Assembly: GCF_023845585.1 (NCBI RefSeq)
Contig: NZ_JAMQHS010000002.1
Location: forward strand, 186,001 to 250,000
Source of the DNA: Clostridium sp. CMCC3677
Lineage (GTDB): Bacteria; Bacillota; Clostridia; Clostridiales; Clostridiaceae
Direction: 5' to 3'
DNA length: 64,000 nucleotides
In this document: positions 7,382 to 16,943 of the stretch, one piece after another
Numbering within the stretch: the first letter of the stretch is position 1
Layout of the letters: every line of letters starts with the position of its first letter
Program-made: the position numbers and the translations under genes
Notes under the pieces: model-generated
The model's input: only the letters and a program-made list of their open reading frames with translations
Database searches by the model: none
What the model was told of the DNA's origin: nothing

Positions 7382-10300
7382 ATGATAAAACAAGTATTAA
7401 TGGAAGGATTCAATAATAGCATAAGCGGACGAAATAGAGTTAAAGCTGAGGTAATACTTAAAAATGATTTAGTAAAAGATATAAAAGTTAATGTAGATAA
7501 TCATATGATAGATATTATCTCTTCTGTAATATCAGAAAGTCTTTTTAATGAATATTCCTGTAAAATAGAAATTGATAGTAAAACAAAAGAGGTTATAGGT
7601 ACATATTGTAGTTGTACAGATTTTGAGAAAAAAGAATTTTCAAAGGATAATTACTGTTGTAAGCATTTAATAGCATCTTTTTACTATTTTTTAAATAGTT
7701 TAGATAATGATAAAGAGTTAAAAGAAAAGTTATTATTTTTGCAAGAGAGCAAAGATGATGATAAGAGTTTTTTTTCTAAAGCAGCAAAATCTCAAGATTT
7801 ATTAAGTTCACTATTAGAACATAATAAAGAAAATGTTAAATTTGAGATAACCTTAAATAGAAATACATGGTCTTCAAAACTTCAAGCTGAGTTTAAAATC
7901 GGTTTAAAAAGTTGTAATAATAAAATGTATGTGTTAAAAGATATAAATCAATTTTTAACATGTATGTACAATAAAATGCCCATCAAATATGGAAAAGATT
8001 TTATTTTTGATATAAGGAAGCAGAATTTATCATTTGATGATAGAAGACTTATTAAGTTTATTTATAGATTGAGTGAAAAAGAAAATTTACAAAGCTCATT
8101 TAAAAGAAGTCAAGATAAAATTATAAATGGAAAAACTTTAACTATACCTGATATCTTAGTTAAAACTTTTTTAGATATAATAAAGAATCACAGAATATAT
8201 TTAGGCGATGGGTTTTTCTGTAGAATAATCGATTCAGAAATACTTTATGAAGATATACCAATTCCTTTTTCTTTATGTGACAGTGGAAATAATATAATAT
8301 TAGAAGTTCCTAATGGTATGCCAGAAGCACTTACACAAGATGAAGATGTATTTCTTTATGGTACTTCAATATATGTTCCATCTACAGAACAAAGTGAAAG
8401 ATTAGTTCCTTATCTTAAAGTATTTAATAATACACAGAGTATAGCATTTGGGCAAAATGATGAAAAAAGAGTGTTAAAAGAGCTTATACCATCAATACAA
8501 AATGTAAGTAATGGATTAAATTTATCTAAAAAACTTAAAAATAAGGTTGTAATAGCACCTGTTATCTTCAAATTTTACTTTGATAAAGACAGGGAAAATG
8601 TTTATTTAACATTAAAGGTTTCATATGGTGGTTATGAATTTAATTACTTTGAAGAATTCAAAGAAAAAGTTATATATAGAGATTCTCAAAAAGAAAAAGA
8701 AGTATATAAATTGGTGAAAAAATTTGGATTTGAAGATGTAAATAATAAATTTATCTTTTTAAAAGATGATGATTATATATTTAGATTCTTCAAATATGAT
8801 ATAGAAAGATTTCAGGATTATGGTGAAGTTTTTTATTCAGAGAATTTTAAAGGAATAAGAAATATATCAAAAGCTGACTTTAAAGGCGATGTTAGAAAAG
8901 GTAAATTTGATTATTTTGAATTTGAATTTATATTATCAGACCTATCTAAAGAAGAAACCACTAATATATTAAGAAGCTTTAGAAGTAATTTAAAGTACTA
9001 TAAATTAGAAAATGGTGAGTTCTTAGATTTAGAAGATAAAGACCTAAAAGAAATACTAACTCTTTTAGATAATTTACTTTTAGAAGAGACTTTAAATAAT
9101 AACACAATTGCTTTATATAAAAATAAAGGGATTTACTTAGAACAATATTTAGAAGATAAAGATTTTAGATTTATAACTGGTAGAGAAAAAATCACTGATA
9201 TAAGAGATAAACTTAAAAACATTAAGAATAAATCATTTCAACCACCATATGGTATTCAAGCAGAACTTAGAGAATATCAAAGAGATGGTTATAATTGGTT
9301 TAGAACATTAGATTATTTAGGATTTGGTGGGATATTAGGTGATGAAATGGGGCTTGGGAAAACACTTCAAGCCATAGTATTTTTATTATCAAAAGAAAAT
9401 TCACATTCACTTATAGTAGCACCAACTTCTCTTATATATAATTGGTTTAATGAATTTAAAAAATTTGCTCCTTCAATGAAAGTATGTATAGTAAATTCGA
9501 ATAAAGAGGAACGTGAAGAGCTTATTAAAGCATATAATAACTATGATGTTATTATAACAACATATAATCTTTTGAGAAGAGATTTAGATTTATATGACAT
9601 GATATTTGATTATTGTATTTTAGATGAAGCTCAAAACATAAAGAATGCTTCATCACAAAATGCAAAAGCTGTTAAAAGTATTAAATCAAAATCAAGATTT
9701 GCATTAACAGGTACACCTATAGAAAATTCATTAATGGAACTTTGGTCTATTTTTGACTTTATAATGCCTGGGTATCTTTATGATGAAAAAAGATTTACAA
9801 GTAGATATTATAGAAGGCTTGAAGAAGAAAAAGAAATATTAGAAGAAATAAATAGACTTGTAAAGCCATTTATATTAAGAAGATATAAGAAAAATGTAAT
9901 TAAAGAATTACCTGATAAAATTGAAAAAAGATTAGTTATTCCTTTAAGTGATGAGCAAAAATTAGTATATAAAACTTATTCTGAATATGCTAGAGATTTA
10001 ATACAAAAGAAAGTTGAAGATGATGAATTTAAGAATAGCAAAATAGAAATTTTATCATATATAACAAAGTTAAGACAGATTTGCTTAGATCCATCAGTTA
10101 TTATGGAAAATTACTTAGGTACAAGTGGGAAAATTGATGCACTTTTAGAGATACTAGATCATAGCATAAGTTCAGGACATAAAATATTAGTGTTTTCTCA
10201 ATTTACATCTGTGCTTAAAAATATAGGTAACTTACTTAAAGAAAATAATATATTATTTTCTTATTTGGATGGTTCAGTATCATCTATTAATAGAATGAGA

Positions 10301-10642
10301 ATGGTTGATGATTTTAATGATGGAGAGAATAATGTGTTCTTGGTATCCTTAAAGGCTGGAGGAACTGGTCTTAATTTAACTAGTGCAGACATAGTAATAC
10401 ATTTCGATCCATGGTGGAATCCAGCAGTAGAAGATCAAGCAACTGACAGAGCACATAGAATCGGTCAAGAAAACACTGTTGAAGTAATTAAACTTATAGC
10501 ACAAGGCACAATAGAAGAAAAGATAGTAGAACTTCAAGATAGTAAACGAAAGCTTATAGATACAATCCTAGGTGATGATTTAAACATAGGTTCATTTATA
10601 AATACTTTAAATGAAGAACAAATTATTAATTTATTCAATTAA
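7382..10642 (+). CDS. SWIM zinc-finger SNF2-family helicase
   Basis: A 1086-residue Swi2/Snf2 ATPase. An N-terminal SWIM zinc finger is visible as C76-x-C78 ... C93-x-H95. A long bacterial SNF2-associated region follows (about 130-600). The ATPase core has Walker A GDEMGLGKT near 654, DEAQ near 747, the TGTPIENS motif, and in the second RecA lobe GGTGLNLT and HRIGQ near 1023. Such proteins are dsDNA translocases that remodel protein-DNA or RNA polymerase complexes; the bacterial role is not well defined. The length is normal for the family. It is the last gene of the ABC-F transcript, and a long hairpin at 10771 probably ends it. GGTGAT serves as the ribosome site. Confidence 0.93.
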   Translation: MIKQVLMEGFNNSISGRNRVKAEVILKNDLVKDIKVNVDNHMIDIISSVISESLFNEYSCKIEIDSKTKEVIGTYCSCTDFEKKEFSKDNYCCKHLIASFYYFLNSLDNDKELKEKLLFLQESKDDDKSFFSKAAKSQDLLSSLLEHNKENVKFEITLNRNTWSSKLQAEFKIGLKSCNNKMYVLKDINQFLTCMYNKMPIKYGKDFIFDIRKQNLSFDDRRLIKFIYRLSEKENLQSSFKRSQDKIINGKTLTIPDILVKTFLDIIKNHRIYLGDGFFCRIIDSEILYEDIPIPFSLCDSGNNIILEVPNGMPEALTQDEDVFLYGTSIYVPSTEQSERLVPYLKVFNNTQSIAFGQNDEKRVLKELIPSIQNVSNGLNLSKKLKNKVVIAPVIFKFYFDKDRENVYLTLKVSYGGYEFNYFEEFKEKVIYRDSQKEKEVYKLVKKFGFEDVNNKFIFLKDDDYIFRFFKYDIERFQDYGEVFYSENFKGIRNISKADFKGDVRKGKFDYFEFEFILSDLSKEETTNILRSFRSNLKYYKLENGEFLDLEDKDLKEILTLLDNLLLEETLNNNTIALYKNKGIYLEQYLEDKDFRFITGREKITDIRDKLKNIKNKSFQPPYGIQAELREYQRDGYNWFRTLDYLGFGGILGDEMGLGKTLQAIVFLLSKENSHSLIVAPTSLIYNWFNEFKKFAPSMKVCIVNSNKEEREELIKAYNNYDVIITTYNLLRRDLDLYDMIFDYCILDEAQNIKNASSQNAKAVKSIKSKSRFALTGTPIENSLMELWSIFDFIMPGYLYDEKRFTSRYYRRLEEEKEILEEINRLVKPFILRRYKKNVIKELPDKIEKRLVIPLSDEQKLVYKTYSEYARDLIQKKVEDDEFKNSKIEILSYITKLRQICLDPSVIMENYLGTSGKIDALLEILDHSISSGHKILVFSQFTSVLKNIGNLLKENNILFSYLDGSVSSINRMRMVDDFNDGENNVFLVSLKAGGTGLNLTSADIVIHFDPWWNPAVEDQATDRAHRIGQENTVEVIKLIAQGTIEEKIVELQDSKRKLIDTILGDDLNIGSFINTLNEEQIINLFN

Positions 10643-10770
10643 TATTTATGAAGCTATGTTTTAAAGGCAAGTTCAATTGTTTACTCCAGCTTTGTTTATG
10701 AATATATAAACTTTTTGCAAAACATAACTTTAAACTTAAATAGAATAAATTAAAACATACAATGTCTATT

Positions 10771-10806
10771 GAGGCAATGTAGTCAAAATTTTGGTTACAT
10801 TGTCTC
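10771..10806 (+). terminator. Long hairpin terminator after SNF2 helicase
   Basis: GAGGCAATGTAGTCAAAA pairs with TTTTGGTTACATTGTCTC over about 18 bp. Every deviation is a G.U pair when read as plus-strand RNA. The tail CTCTTCTTA is only moderately T-rich. It lies about 130 bp after the SNF2 gene and about 107 bp before mgtC. No M-box-like riboswitch is apparent in this gap. Confidence 0.6.
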
Positions 10807-10912
10807 TCTTCTTATATAAAACTTTAAATAAGATTAGGCATTTATAAAATCTCTGTTATTTAAATTAGAAATACAAAAGATTTTTATTAAGAGTTTAAAA
10901 GTAGGTGATGAT

Positions 10913-11611
10913 ATGCAAAGTTTAGATTTAATAAATTATTTAAGAGAGGTTAATACAGTATCAATAATAGTTAGACTTACTTTAGCAACTATTTGTGCTG
11001 GAATTATTGGAGCTGAGAGAGGAAGAAGAAACAGACCAGCAGGATTTAGGACACATATTTTAGTGTGTATTGGGGCTACAATTATAATGATTACAAATCA
11101 GTATATGACTGATGTATTAAATTTACCAGGTGATGCAAGTAGGATGGGTGCTCAAGTTATTAGTGGGATAGGCTTTTTAGGTGCAGGTACAATAATAGTA
11201 GTTGGAAAAAATCAAGTTAAGGGACTTACAACAGCAGCTGGACTTTGGGCATGTGCTTGTATGGGACTAGCTATTGGAATAGGTTTTTATGAAGGTGCTA
11301 TTATAACATGTATATTTTTAATGGGTGTAGTCACTGGACTTCATAAACTTGATGAATATATGCAAACACATTCTAAAACTATTGATATTTATGTTGAACT
11401 TGAGGATATTAAAGGAGTTATGAACTTTATGACCTGCGTTAAAAAAGATGGAACTAAAATATTTAATGTTGAAATTAAGAATAAAAATAGTGATGTAAAA
11501 GTTATTGCACTAGCCATGACATTAAAGCTTAATCAAAGCTGTGATCATATGGAATATATTTTACAACTTCATCATATAGAAGGAGTTTGTATGGTTGAAG
11601 AAATGATATAG
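10913..11611 (+). CDS. MgtC/SapB family membrane protein, copy 1
   Basis: A 232-residue protein with an N-terminal hydrophobic half of about four or five TM helices carrying MgtC hallmarks: GAERGRRNRPAGFRTH, CIGAT, the GAQVISGIGFLGAGTI stretch and GLTTAAGLWACACMG. The C-terminal 80 residues are a soluble ACT-like domain, as in long MgtC proteins. Relatives help growth at low magnesium and, in pathogens, regulate the F-type ATP synthase; no transport activity is established. GTAGGTGATGAT gives a good ribosome site. It is about three-quarters identical to the protein at 12751, with a GDPD gene between them. It was probably duplicated locally. Confidence 0.9.
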   Translation: MQSLDLINYLREVNTVSIIVRLTLATICAGIIGAERGRRNRPAGFRTHILVCIGATIIMITNQYMTDVLNLPGDASRMGAQVISGIGFLGAGTIIVVGKNQVKGLTTAAGLWACACMGLAIGIGFYEGAIITCIFLMGVVTGLHKLDEYMQTHSKTIDIYVELEDIKGVMNFMTCVKKDGTKIFNVEIKNKNSDVKVIALAMTLKLNQSCDHMEYILQLHHIEGVCMVEEMI

Positions 11612-11714
11612 ATTCAAATAAAATAGTCCATTTTATTTGAATTAAAATTTAATAGTAAGAAATAATATATTAAGAGTAGAATATTCTATTAATCCAATTA
11701 TTGCTACTCTTTAA
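11612..11714 (+). terminator. Two A/T hairpins after first mgtC
   Basis: A perfect 13-bp stem at 11612-11624/11630-11642, then a second stem AAGAGTAG/CTACTCTT (11671-11714) followed by TTAATAATAATATTT. The second is the more likely transcript end. Tails are not strong T-runs. Confidence 0.45.
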
Positions 11715-11860
11715 TAATAATATTTATTTTGTTATTATAATCATATAGAATCTATTTTAAAATTTTATTAGATAAAAATAAATAATTAGTATAAAAAACT
11801 AGAATAGATTTATGTTTAGTTATTACTTGAAAAGTAGATTGACTTAGGGGGAAACTATAA

Positions 11861-12586
11861 ATGAAAAAAATAGTAAATATTGCTCATAGAGGATTTAGTG
11901 GAGTATATCCAGAAAATACAATGCTAGCTTTTGAAAAAGCTATAGAAGTTGGCTGTGATGGAATAGAAACTGATGTTCAATTAACTAAGGATGGATATGC
12001 AGTAATATGCCATGATGAACAACTTGATAGAACTACAACTGGCACAGGCTTAATTAAAGATTATACATTAGAAGAATTAATGAATTTTGATGCTGGAATA
12101 AAATTTGGTGAGGAATTTAAAGGATTAAAAATTCCAACATTAGAAGAATTCTTAAAGTATATTAGTGATAAGAATATTATTATAAATATAGAAATTAAAA
12201 ATAGCATAATTGATTATGAAAATATAGAAAAAACAACTTATGATTTAATCAAAAAATATAAGCTAGAAGAAAGAGTCATAGTATCTACATTTAATCATTA
12301 CTCTGTAAGAAGATGTATAGGACTAGATAGAACAATAAAAACAGGAGTATTATACTATGATTGTATATTTGAACCTCATAATTATGTACAAATGGTTGGT
12401 GGAAATGCTCTTCATCCAGAATATCATAGCGTAAATAAAGAAATTGTTGAAAAAGCACATGATAATGATTTAAAAGTAAATGTCTATACTGTTAATGATA
12501 AAAATGATATGCAAAATATGATTGATTTAGGAGTAGATGCAATAATAACTAACTATCCAAATGTACTAAAAGAATTATTTATTTGA
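11861..12586 (+). CDS. Cytoplasmic glycerophosphodiester phosphodiesterase (GDPD)
   Basis: A 241-residue protein without signal peptide, the usual length for cytoplasmic GDPDs. The conserved metal and substrate motifs are present: AHRGFSGVYPENT, GIETDVQLTKDG with the metal-binding E/D pair, CHDEQLDRTT, and the late NVYTVNDKNDMQNMI and GVDAIITNYP motifs. It hydrolyses glycerophosphodiesters, freeing glycerol-3-phosphate from lipid headgroup remnants. AGGGGG lies 9 nt before ATG. It stands between two MgtC paralogues, with intergenic gaps of about 250 and 165 bp, so co-transcription is uncertain. Confidence 0.93.
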   Translation: MKKIVNIAHRGFSGVYPENTMLAFEKAIEVGCDGIETDVQLTKDGYAVICHDEQLDRTTTGTGLIKDYTLEELMNFDAGIKFGEEFKGLKIPTLEEFLKYISDKNIIINIEIKNSIIDYENIEKTTYDLIKKYKLEERVIVSTFNHYSVRRCIGLDRTIKTGVLYYDCIFEPHNYVQMVGGNALHPEYHSVNKEIVEKAHDNDLKVNVYTVNDKNDMQNMIDLGVDAIITNYPNVLKELFI

Positions 12587-12700
12587 TGATTCAAAGGAAG
12601 AAGAATATCGTATACTATAGATTGAAATAAAAAGTTTACATTAATATCTAAGGCGTAAAATCTTAATATTATAGTGTTATAATTATATTAAATATACAAA

Positions 12701-12750
12701 GGTGGGTGATTAAAAGTCAGCTAATGTAAAATTAGGTTGATTAATAGCGT
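12701..12750 (+). promoter_or_regulatory. Displaced ribosome site and hairpin before second mgtC
   Basis: A strong GGTGGGTGAT (12701-12710), like the site directly before copy 1, lies 40 nt from the ATG instead of about 6. Between them TCAGCTAAT (12717-12725) can pair with ATTAGGTTGA (12731-12740), 9 bp with one bulge. The nearest AGG before ATG is weak, and an in-frame TAG at 12745 excludes an upstream start. Confidence 0.45.
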
Positions 12751-13449
12751 ATGAATGATTTTATTTTATACTTAAGAGAAATTAATACAGTATCAATAAT
12801 TGTAAGGCTTGCTTTAGCAACTATTTGTGCAGGAATTATTGGTGCGGAAAGAGGAAGAAAAAATAGACCTGCAGGATTTAGGACACATATTTTAGTATGC
12901 ATTGGTGCCACATTAATTATGATAACAAGTCAATATATGAGAGATGTTCTTCATAGTACTGGAGATATAACTAGACTGGGTGCACAAGTTATTAGTGGAA
13001 TAGGATTTTTAGGCGCAGGAACAATCATAGTAGTTGGGAAAAATCAAGTTACAGGTCTTACAACAGCAGCTGGTCTTTGGGCATGTGCATGCATGGGATT
13101 AGCTATTGGAATAGGTTTTTACGAGGGTGCAATTATAGCATGTGTGTTTATGCTTGCTGTAGTTACAGGACTTCATAGACTAGATTTATATTCAAGAACT
13201 CATTCTAGAGTTATGGATGTTTATACAGAACTTCGAGATATAAGAGGCGTTGCTAATTTTATGAAAACTGTACAAGCTGACGGAACTAAAATATCTAATA
13301 TTGAAGTGAAAAAAGCTACTACGAATAAGGATGATCGTATAATTGCTTTAACAATGACATTAAAACTCTCTCAAAAATGGAATCATTCTGACTACACTCT
13401 TCAACTTCATAATATTGAAGATGTCTGTTGTGTAGAGGAAATAATATAA
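12751..13449 (+). CDS. MgtC/SapB family membrane protein, copy 2
   Basis: A 232-residue paralogue of the protein at 10913, with the same topology (hydrophobic N-terminal half, ACT-like C-terminal domain) and the same signature residues (GAERGRKNRPAGFRTH, GIGFLGAGTI, GLTTAAGLWACACMG). Divergence is concentrated in the C-terminal domain, so the two may respond to different signals. The start ATG at 12751 is the only in-frame option after TAG at 12745 and aligns with copy 1, yet it lacks a well-placed Shine-Dalgarno (see leader feature). It ends before a strong terminator. Physiological role unknown; magnesium or envelope stress is the family expectation. Confidence 0.9.
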   Translation: MNDFILYLREINTVSIIVRLALATICAGIIGAERGRKNRPAGFRTHILVCIGATLIMITSQYMRDVLHSTGDITRLGAQVISGIGFLGAGTIIVVGKNQVTGLTTAAGLWACACMGLAIGIGFYEGAIIACVFMLAVVTGLHRLDLYSRTHSRVMDVYTELRDIRGVANFMKTVQADGTKISNIEVKKATTNKDDRIIALTMTLKLSQKWNHSDYTLQLHNIEDVCCVEEII

Positions 13450-13472
13450 TCATTTAAATTACGATTAAATAA

Positions 13473-13510
13473 AAAAATCACTTAAGATTTAGTTATCTTA
13501 GGTGATTTTT
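13473..13510 (+). terminator. Terminator after second mgtC
   Basis: AAATCACTTAAGA pairs with TCTTAGGTGATTT (one G.U), followed by TTTTT. Confidence 0.9.
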
Positions 13511-13693
13511 ACCTTGGCGATTAAAAGAAAGATTCTAATTGAAGAAAATAAACGTGTTTTTATATCTTAGTTATATTTTTAAACATAAAAATACCTTTAT
13601 TTACAAAATGTTTCATTTAATAACAATAATTGACTATGATATATAAAAATATTATAATTTTTATAAGTTGAATTTAACTAAGGAGGAAATTAA

Positions 13694-15172
13694 ATGAATC
13701 ACAGTGAAATGTTAAAGCTCAAAAATATAGTTATGTTACTTGGGCTTTTGGTTTCTTTGATTGGAAGAATAAGTTTTGATTTATTTTTTAAATCTGGAAT
13801 CCATGTTATAATGCCAATAATAGTAATTGGTGGAATTTGTATTTTTATTTTAGGATGTTTAATTAAGAAAGATCATATGATTGGTGCTATGTATTATTCA
13901 GTAACAATATTTCCTATATTAAATATTTTAATAATGAATTTAAAGCCAGGTTTAGCTGCTTTTGTACTTATCTACTATGGAATTATCTTAACAAGTATTT
14001 ATCAAGAAGAGAAAGTTGTTATATACAATTCTATTATAAATATTGGAGTAGTTATATACTTTTTCTTCAAATATAGAATTGAAGTATTTAATAATGCTAA
14101 TTATGAACAACTTGGACTTTTTATAGCTTATATTGTTGTTATGACTGGTATATTGGTGTTCTTATCTATATTAACTAAAAAGGCATATAAAAAATCTGAA
14201 GAGAATGCTAAAGCAATAATAGAATCAAATTCTAAGTCTAATGAATTATTATCTGAAATTAATCAGACTGTTAATCATTTAACTGATGCAAATATTATGA
14301 TTAAATCTGGAATTGATAACACCGGAGAAATTTTCAATCAAATTACCAAGTCATCAAATGCTGTAGCAGCAAAAACTACTGAAGAAGTCCTAATTATAAA
14401 TAAAGTTATTGAATTGATGAAAAATGGTGCAAAAAATCTTAACGAAGTTACAACTTCAATTAAAAAAATGGAGAATTTATCTTTAAAAACTGAAAATGTT
14501 GTAACTAACGGTATTAATAGTTTTAATGAATTTTCTATAGAGATGAATAAAGTGAATTCTAACATTATAAATGTGGTTGATCTAATTAAAGAGCTTAGCA
14601 ATGAAAACAAAAAAATTGTACAAATAATTGATTCAATAGGTGAAATATCAAATCAAACAAATCTTTTAGCACTTAATGCATCAATTGAAGCAGCAAGAGC
14701 TGGAGAACATGGAAAAGGTTTTGCAGTAGTTGCAGAAGAGGTTAGAAAACTTGCAGAAAATTCAAGAGATGCAACGGAAAAAATATCATTAATACTAAAT
14801 AATATATCAGGTAAAACTATAATTGTTTCAGATGAAATATTAAATGAGCAAAAATCAATTGAAGTATGCAATAAGCATGCTGAAGCTGTAAAGGACTTAT
14901 TTAATAATATAAACAACAATACTTCAAATGTATTGCACAATTCAAAAAACATAAATTGCAATTGTAGTATTCTAGAAAAAGAATTTAATGATACATTAAA
15001 AGAAGTTAATTATGTAAGTAAAAATATTGAAAATATTGCTTCTTCAATGGAAGAAGTATCATCAAGTATTGATGACTTAAATAACAATATTAACAGTATA
15101 TCTAAAAGCTACGATGATATTAATAAAATTTGTATTAAATTATCTGAGTTACAATATATACAGGATATATAA
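13694..15172 (+). CDS. Methyl-accepting chemotaxis protein with six-TM N-terminus
   Basis: A 492-residue chemoreceptor. Residues 1-170 contain six hydrophobic segments (roughly 10-33, 36-58, 63-82, 88-105, 110-130 and 140-162) with almost no extracellular loop, so there is no typical periplasmic ligand domain. No HAMP domain is apparent. The rest is the helical cytoplasmic signalling domain with the highly conserved hairpin tip ([20 protein letters not shown], then [16 protein letters not shown]), which binds CheA/CheW. It probably senses a membrane-linked or intracellular cue. It is monocistronic, with GGAGG before ATG and a terminator after it. No other chemotaxis gene is nearby. Confidence 0.92.
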   Translation: MNHSEMLKLKNIVMLLGLLVSLIGRISFDLFFKSGIHVIMPIIVIGGICIFILGCLIKKDHMIGAMYYSVTIFPILNILIMNLKPGLAAFVLIYYGIILTSIYQEEKVVIYNSIINIGVVIYFFFKYRIEVFNNANYEQLGLFIAYIVVMTGILVFLSILTKKAYKKSEENAKAIIESNSKSNELLSEINQTVNHLTDANIMIKSGIDNTGEIFNQITKSSNAVAAKTTEEVLIINKVIELMKNGAKNLNEVTTSIKKMENLSLKTENVVTNGINSFNEFSIEMNKVNSNIINVVDLIKELSNENKKIVQIIDSIGEISNQTNLLALNASIEAARAGEHGKGFAVVAEEVRKLAENSRDATEKISLILNNISGKTIIVSDEILNEQKSIEVCNKHAEAVKDLFNNINNNTSNVLHNSKNINCNCSILEKEFNDTLKEVNYVSKNIENIASSMEEVSSSIDDLNNNINSISKSYDDINKICIKLSELQYIQDI

Positions 15173-15276
15173 TGAAATAAATCACAAATTATCAATCTAA
15201 TGAATAAAATAAAATTATAAAGTTAAAATATATAATAGGTCTTAAAACCACCTGTAATTTATATGGATAATTAACC

Positions 15277-15315
15277 AAAATAACTGCTTGTTTTATTAAA
15301 TAAGCAGTTATTTTT
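15277..15315 (+). terminator. Terminator after chemoreceptor gene
   Basis: AAATAACTGCTT pairs with AAGCAGTTATTT, followed by TTATTTA. It lies about 105 bp after the stop codon. Confidence 0.85.
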
Positions 15316-15593
15316 ATTTAGTAATCATATGCACATTAATAGTATGTAGTTAATTATATGCATTAAAAGATCATAGTTAGTGTTTATACATATAAAATAA
15401 TTTTCAATATGTATAAATATCTAAATTTAACTAAAAATAAAAATTAGATTATGTTAGATTTCTATACTTAAGATTTTCAAATATTAAAAAATATGTTTGA
15501 AAACAATTATTGAAAAATGTTAACTATTGATTTAATGGTAATTTTACAAAATAAAATCTATAAAATCAACTTTTTGAGAGGAGAAAATTATAT
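15316..15593. other. Intergenic stretch before splB, no gene seen
   Basis: About 280 bp of A/T-rich DNA with no convincing ORF. A forespore (sigma-G) promoter for splB is expected from the family, but I could not identify one confidently. GAGAGGAG just before 15594 is the ribosome site. Confidence 0.5.
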
Positions 15594-16616
15594 ATGTTTA
15601 TTCCTAAAAGAATATTATTTGAAAAGGGAAGTTTAGATTATGAGATTGGTCAAAGTATATATAATACATTTAAAGATAATAAAAATGTTGATATTATAAA
15701 TATAAGTGGAAATAGGGTAAAACAGCATATTCCAGGAGATGATACTTATAGTTATTATAGAGAAGGTAAAAATACGTTAGTAGTTGGAATTAAAAAGGGT
15801 TTTAAGTTCCAGTCATGTAAGCCTTCAGCACATTATCAATTGCCTCTTCTTTCTGGATGTACAGGACATTGTGAGTATTGCTATCTTAATACTAACTTAA
15901 GTACTAAACCATTTATTAAAGTTAATGTAAATATAGATGATATATTAAATCAAGCAAAAAAGCATATTATTGAGAGAAGTCCTGAGATAACAATATTTGA
16001 AGGTGCTGCTACATCAGATCCTATACCAGTAGAACCATATACTCATTCTTTACAAAAAGCTATTGAATTTTTTGCAAATGAAGAAAAAGGTAAATTTAGA
16101 TTTGTAACTAAATATAATGATGTAGATACGCTTTTGAATATAGATCATAAAGGAAAGACAGAAATTAGATTTACTCTAAATACGAATAAAGTAATAAATG
16201 ATTTTGAAAATAGAACATCTTCTTATGATTTAAGACTTGAAGCCTGTGAAAAAGTTGCAAAAGCACAGTATCCAATTGGATTTATAATAGCCCCAGTATT
16301 TTTATATGAAAATTGGAAAGAAGACTACAATGAGCTTCTGATAAGATTACATGATAAGATGCCTAAGGATTTAAAATATCCATTATCATTTGAAGTTATA
16401 ACCCATAGATATACTACAAGAGCAAAAAATGTTATAAATGAAGTATTTCCAGATAATACTTTACCAATGAATGATGAAGAACGTAAATATAAGTACGGTC
16501 AATTTGGATATGGAAAATATGTTTATACTAAAGAACAGCTAGAAGAGGTTAAATCATTTTTTACAATTAAAATAAATGAATTGTTTGAAAATAGTGTTAT
16601 AAAGTATATTATTTAA
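15594..16616 (+). CDS. splB: Spore photoproduct lyase
   Basis: A 340-residue radical-SAM DNA repair enzyme that splits the spore photoproduct (5-thyminyl-5,6-dihydrothymine) in germinating spores. The [4Fe-4S] motif is C89-x3-C93-x2-C96 (SGCTGHCEYC), followed by the tyrosine-containing YLNTN. The whole chain aligns with the Bacillus enzyme, including HYQLPLLSGC, RFVTKYNDVD, YPIGFIIAP and the end KYGQFGYGKYVY. The conserved Bacillus hydrogen-donor cysteine (FEASCTSD, C141) is alanine here (FEGAATSD, about residue 139), while a Bacillus serine is C75 here (QSCKPSAHY). It is monocistronic with a strong terminator. Forespore expression is inferred from the family. Confidence 0.95.
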   Translation: MFIPKRILFEKGSLDYEIGQSIYNTFKDNKNVDIINISGNRVKQHIPGDDTYSYYREGKNTLVVGIKKGFKFQSCKPSAHYQLPLLSGCTGHCEYCYLNTNLSTKPFIKVNVNIDDILNQAKKHIIERSPEITIFEGAATSDPIPVEPYTHSLQKAIEFFANEEKGKFRFVTKYNDVDTLLNIDHKGKTEIRFTLNTNKVINDFENRTSSYDLRLEACEKVAKAQYPIGFIIAPVFLYENWKEDYNELLIRLHDKMPKDLKYPLSFEVITHRYTTRAKNVINEVFPDNTLPMNDEERKYKYGQFGYGKYVYTKEQLEEVKSFFTIKINELFENSVIKYII

Positions 16617-16618
16617 AA

Positions 16619-16652
16619 GAAAGTCTTCCATTTTATTTTGGAAGGCTTTTTT
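16619..16652 (+). terminator. Terminator after splB
   Basis: AAAGTCTTCC pairs with GGAAGGCTTT (one G.U), followed by a six-T run. The 290 bp from here to mutS contains no ORF. An 8-bp inverted repeat ATTAGGTA/TACCTAAT (16891-16925) lies just before the mutS ribosome site. Confidence 0.9.
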
Positions 16653-16943
16653 ATATTTTGTTTAAAATTTTTATAAATTATATTATTCAGTTATATGGGT
16701 AGTAATTATTATTTTAGCCTTGCTTGTGGTTTTTAATGTTTTAAATAACGGACTATTATTAACAATGGTGATAATATTTTGTTTTTTAGTTATATAGTAA
16801 AATTAATATTATTTGAATAAAGTAATTTTTAAGTTAATTTTGATTACTGGTTCCCCCTATGATAAAATAAGACTTGATTTTAAGTTTAAAATTAGGTAAG
16901 AATATTAAATGTTATTATACCTAATTAAAAGGAGGAAATTATT

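Noticed and set aside
10643..10912. Possible magnesium (M-box) riboswitch before mgtC
   Set aside because: Conserved M-box sequences are not recognisable; the only clear structure is the terminator-like hairpin at 10771-10806.
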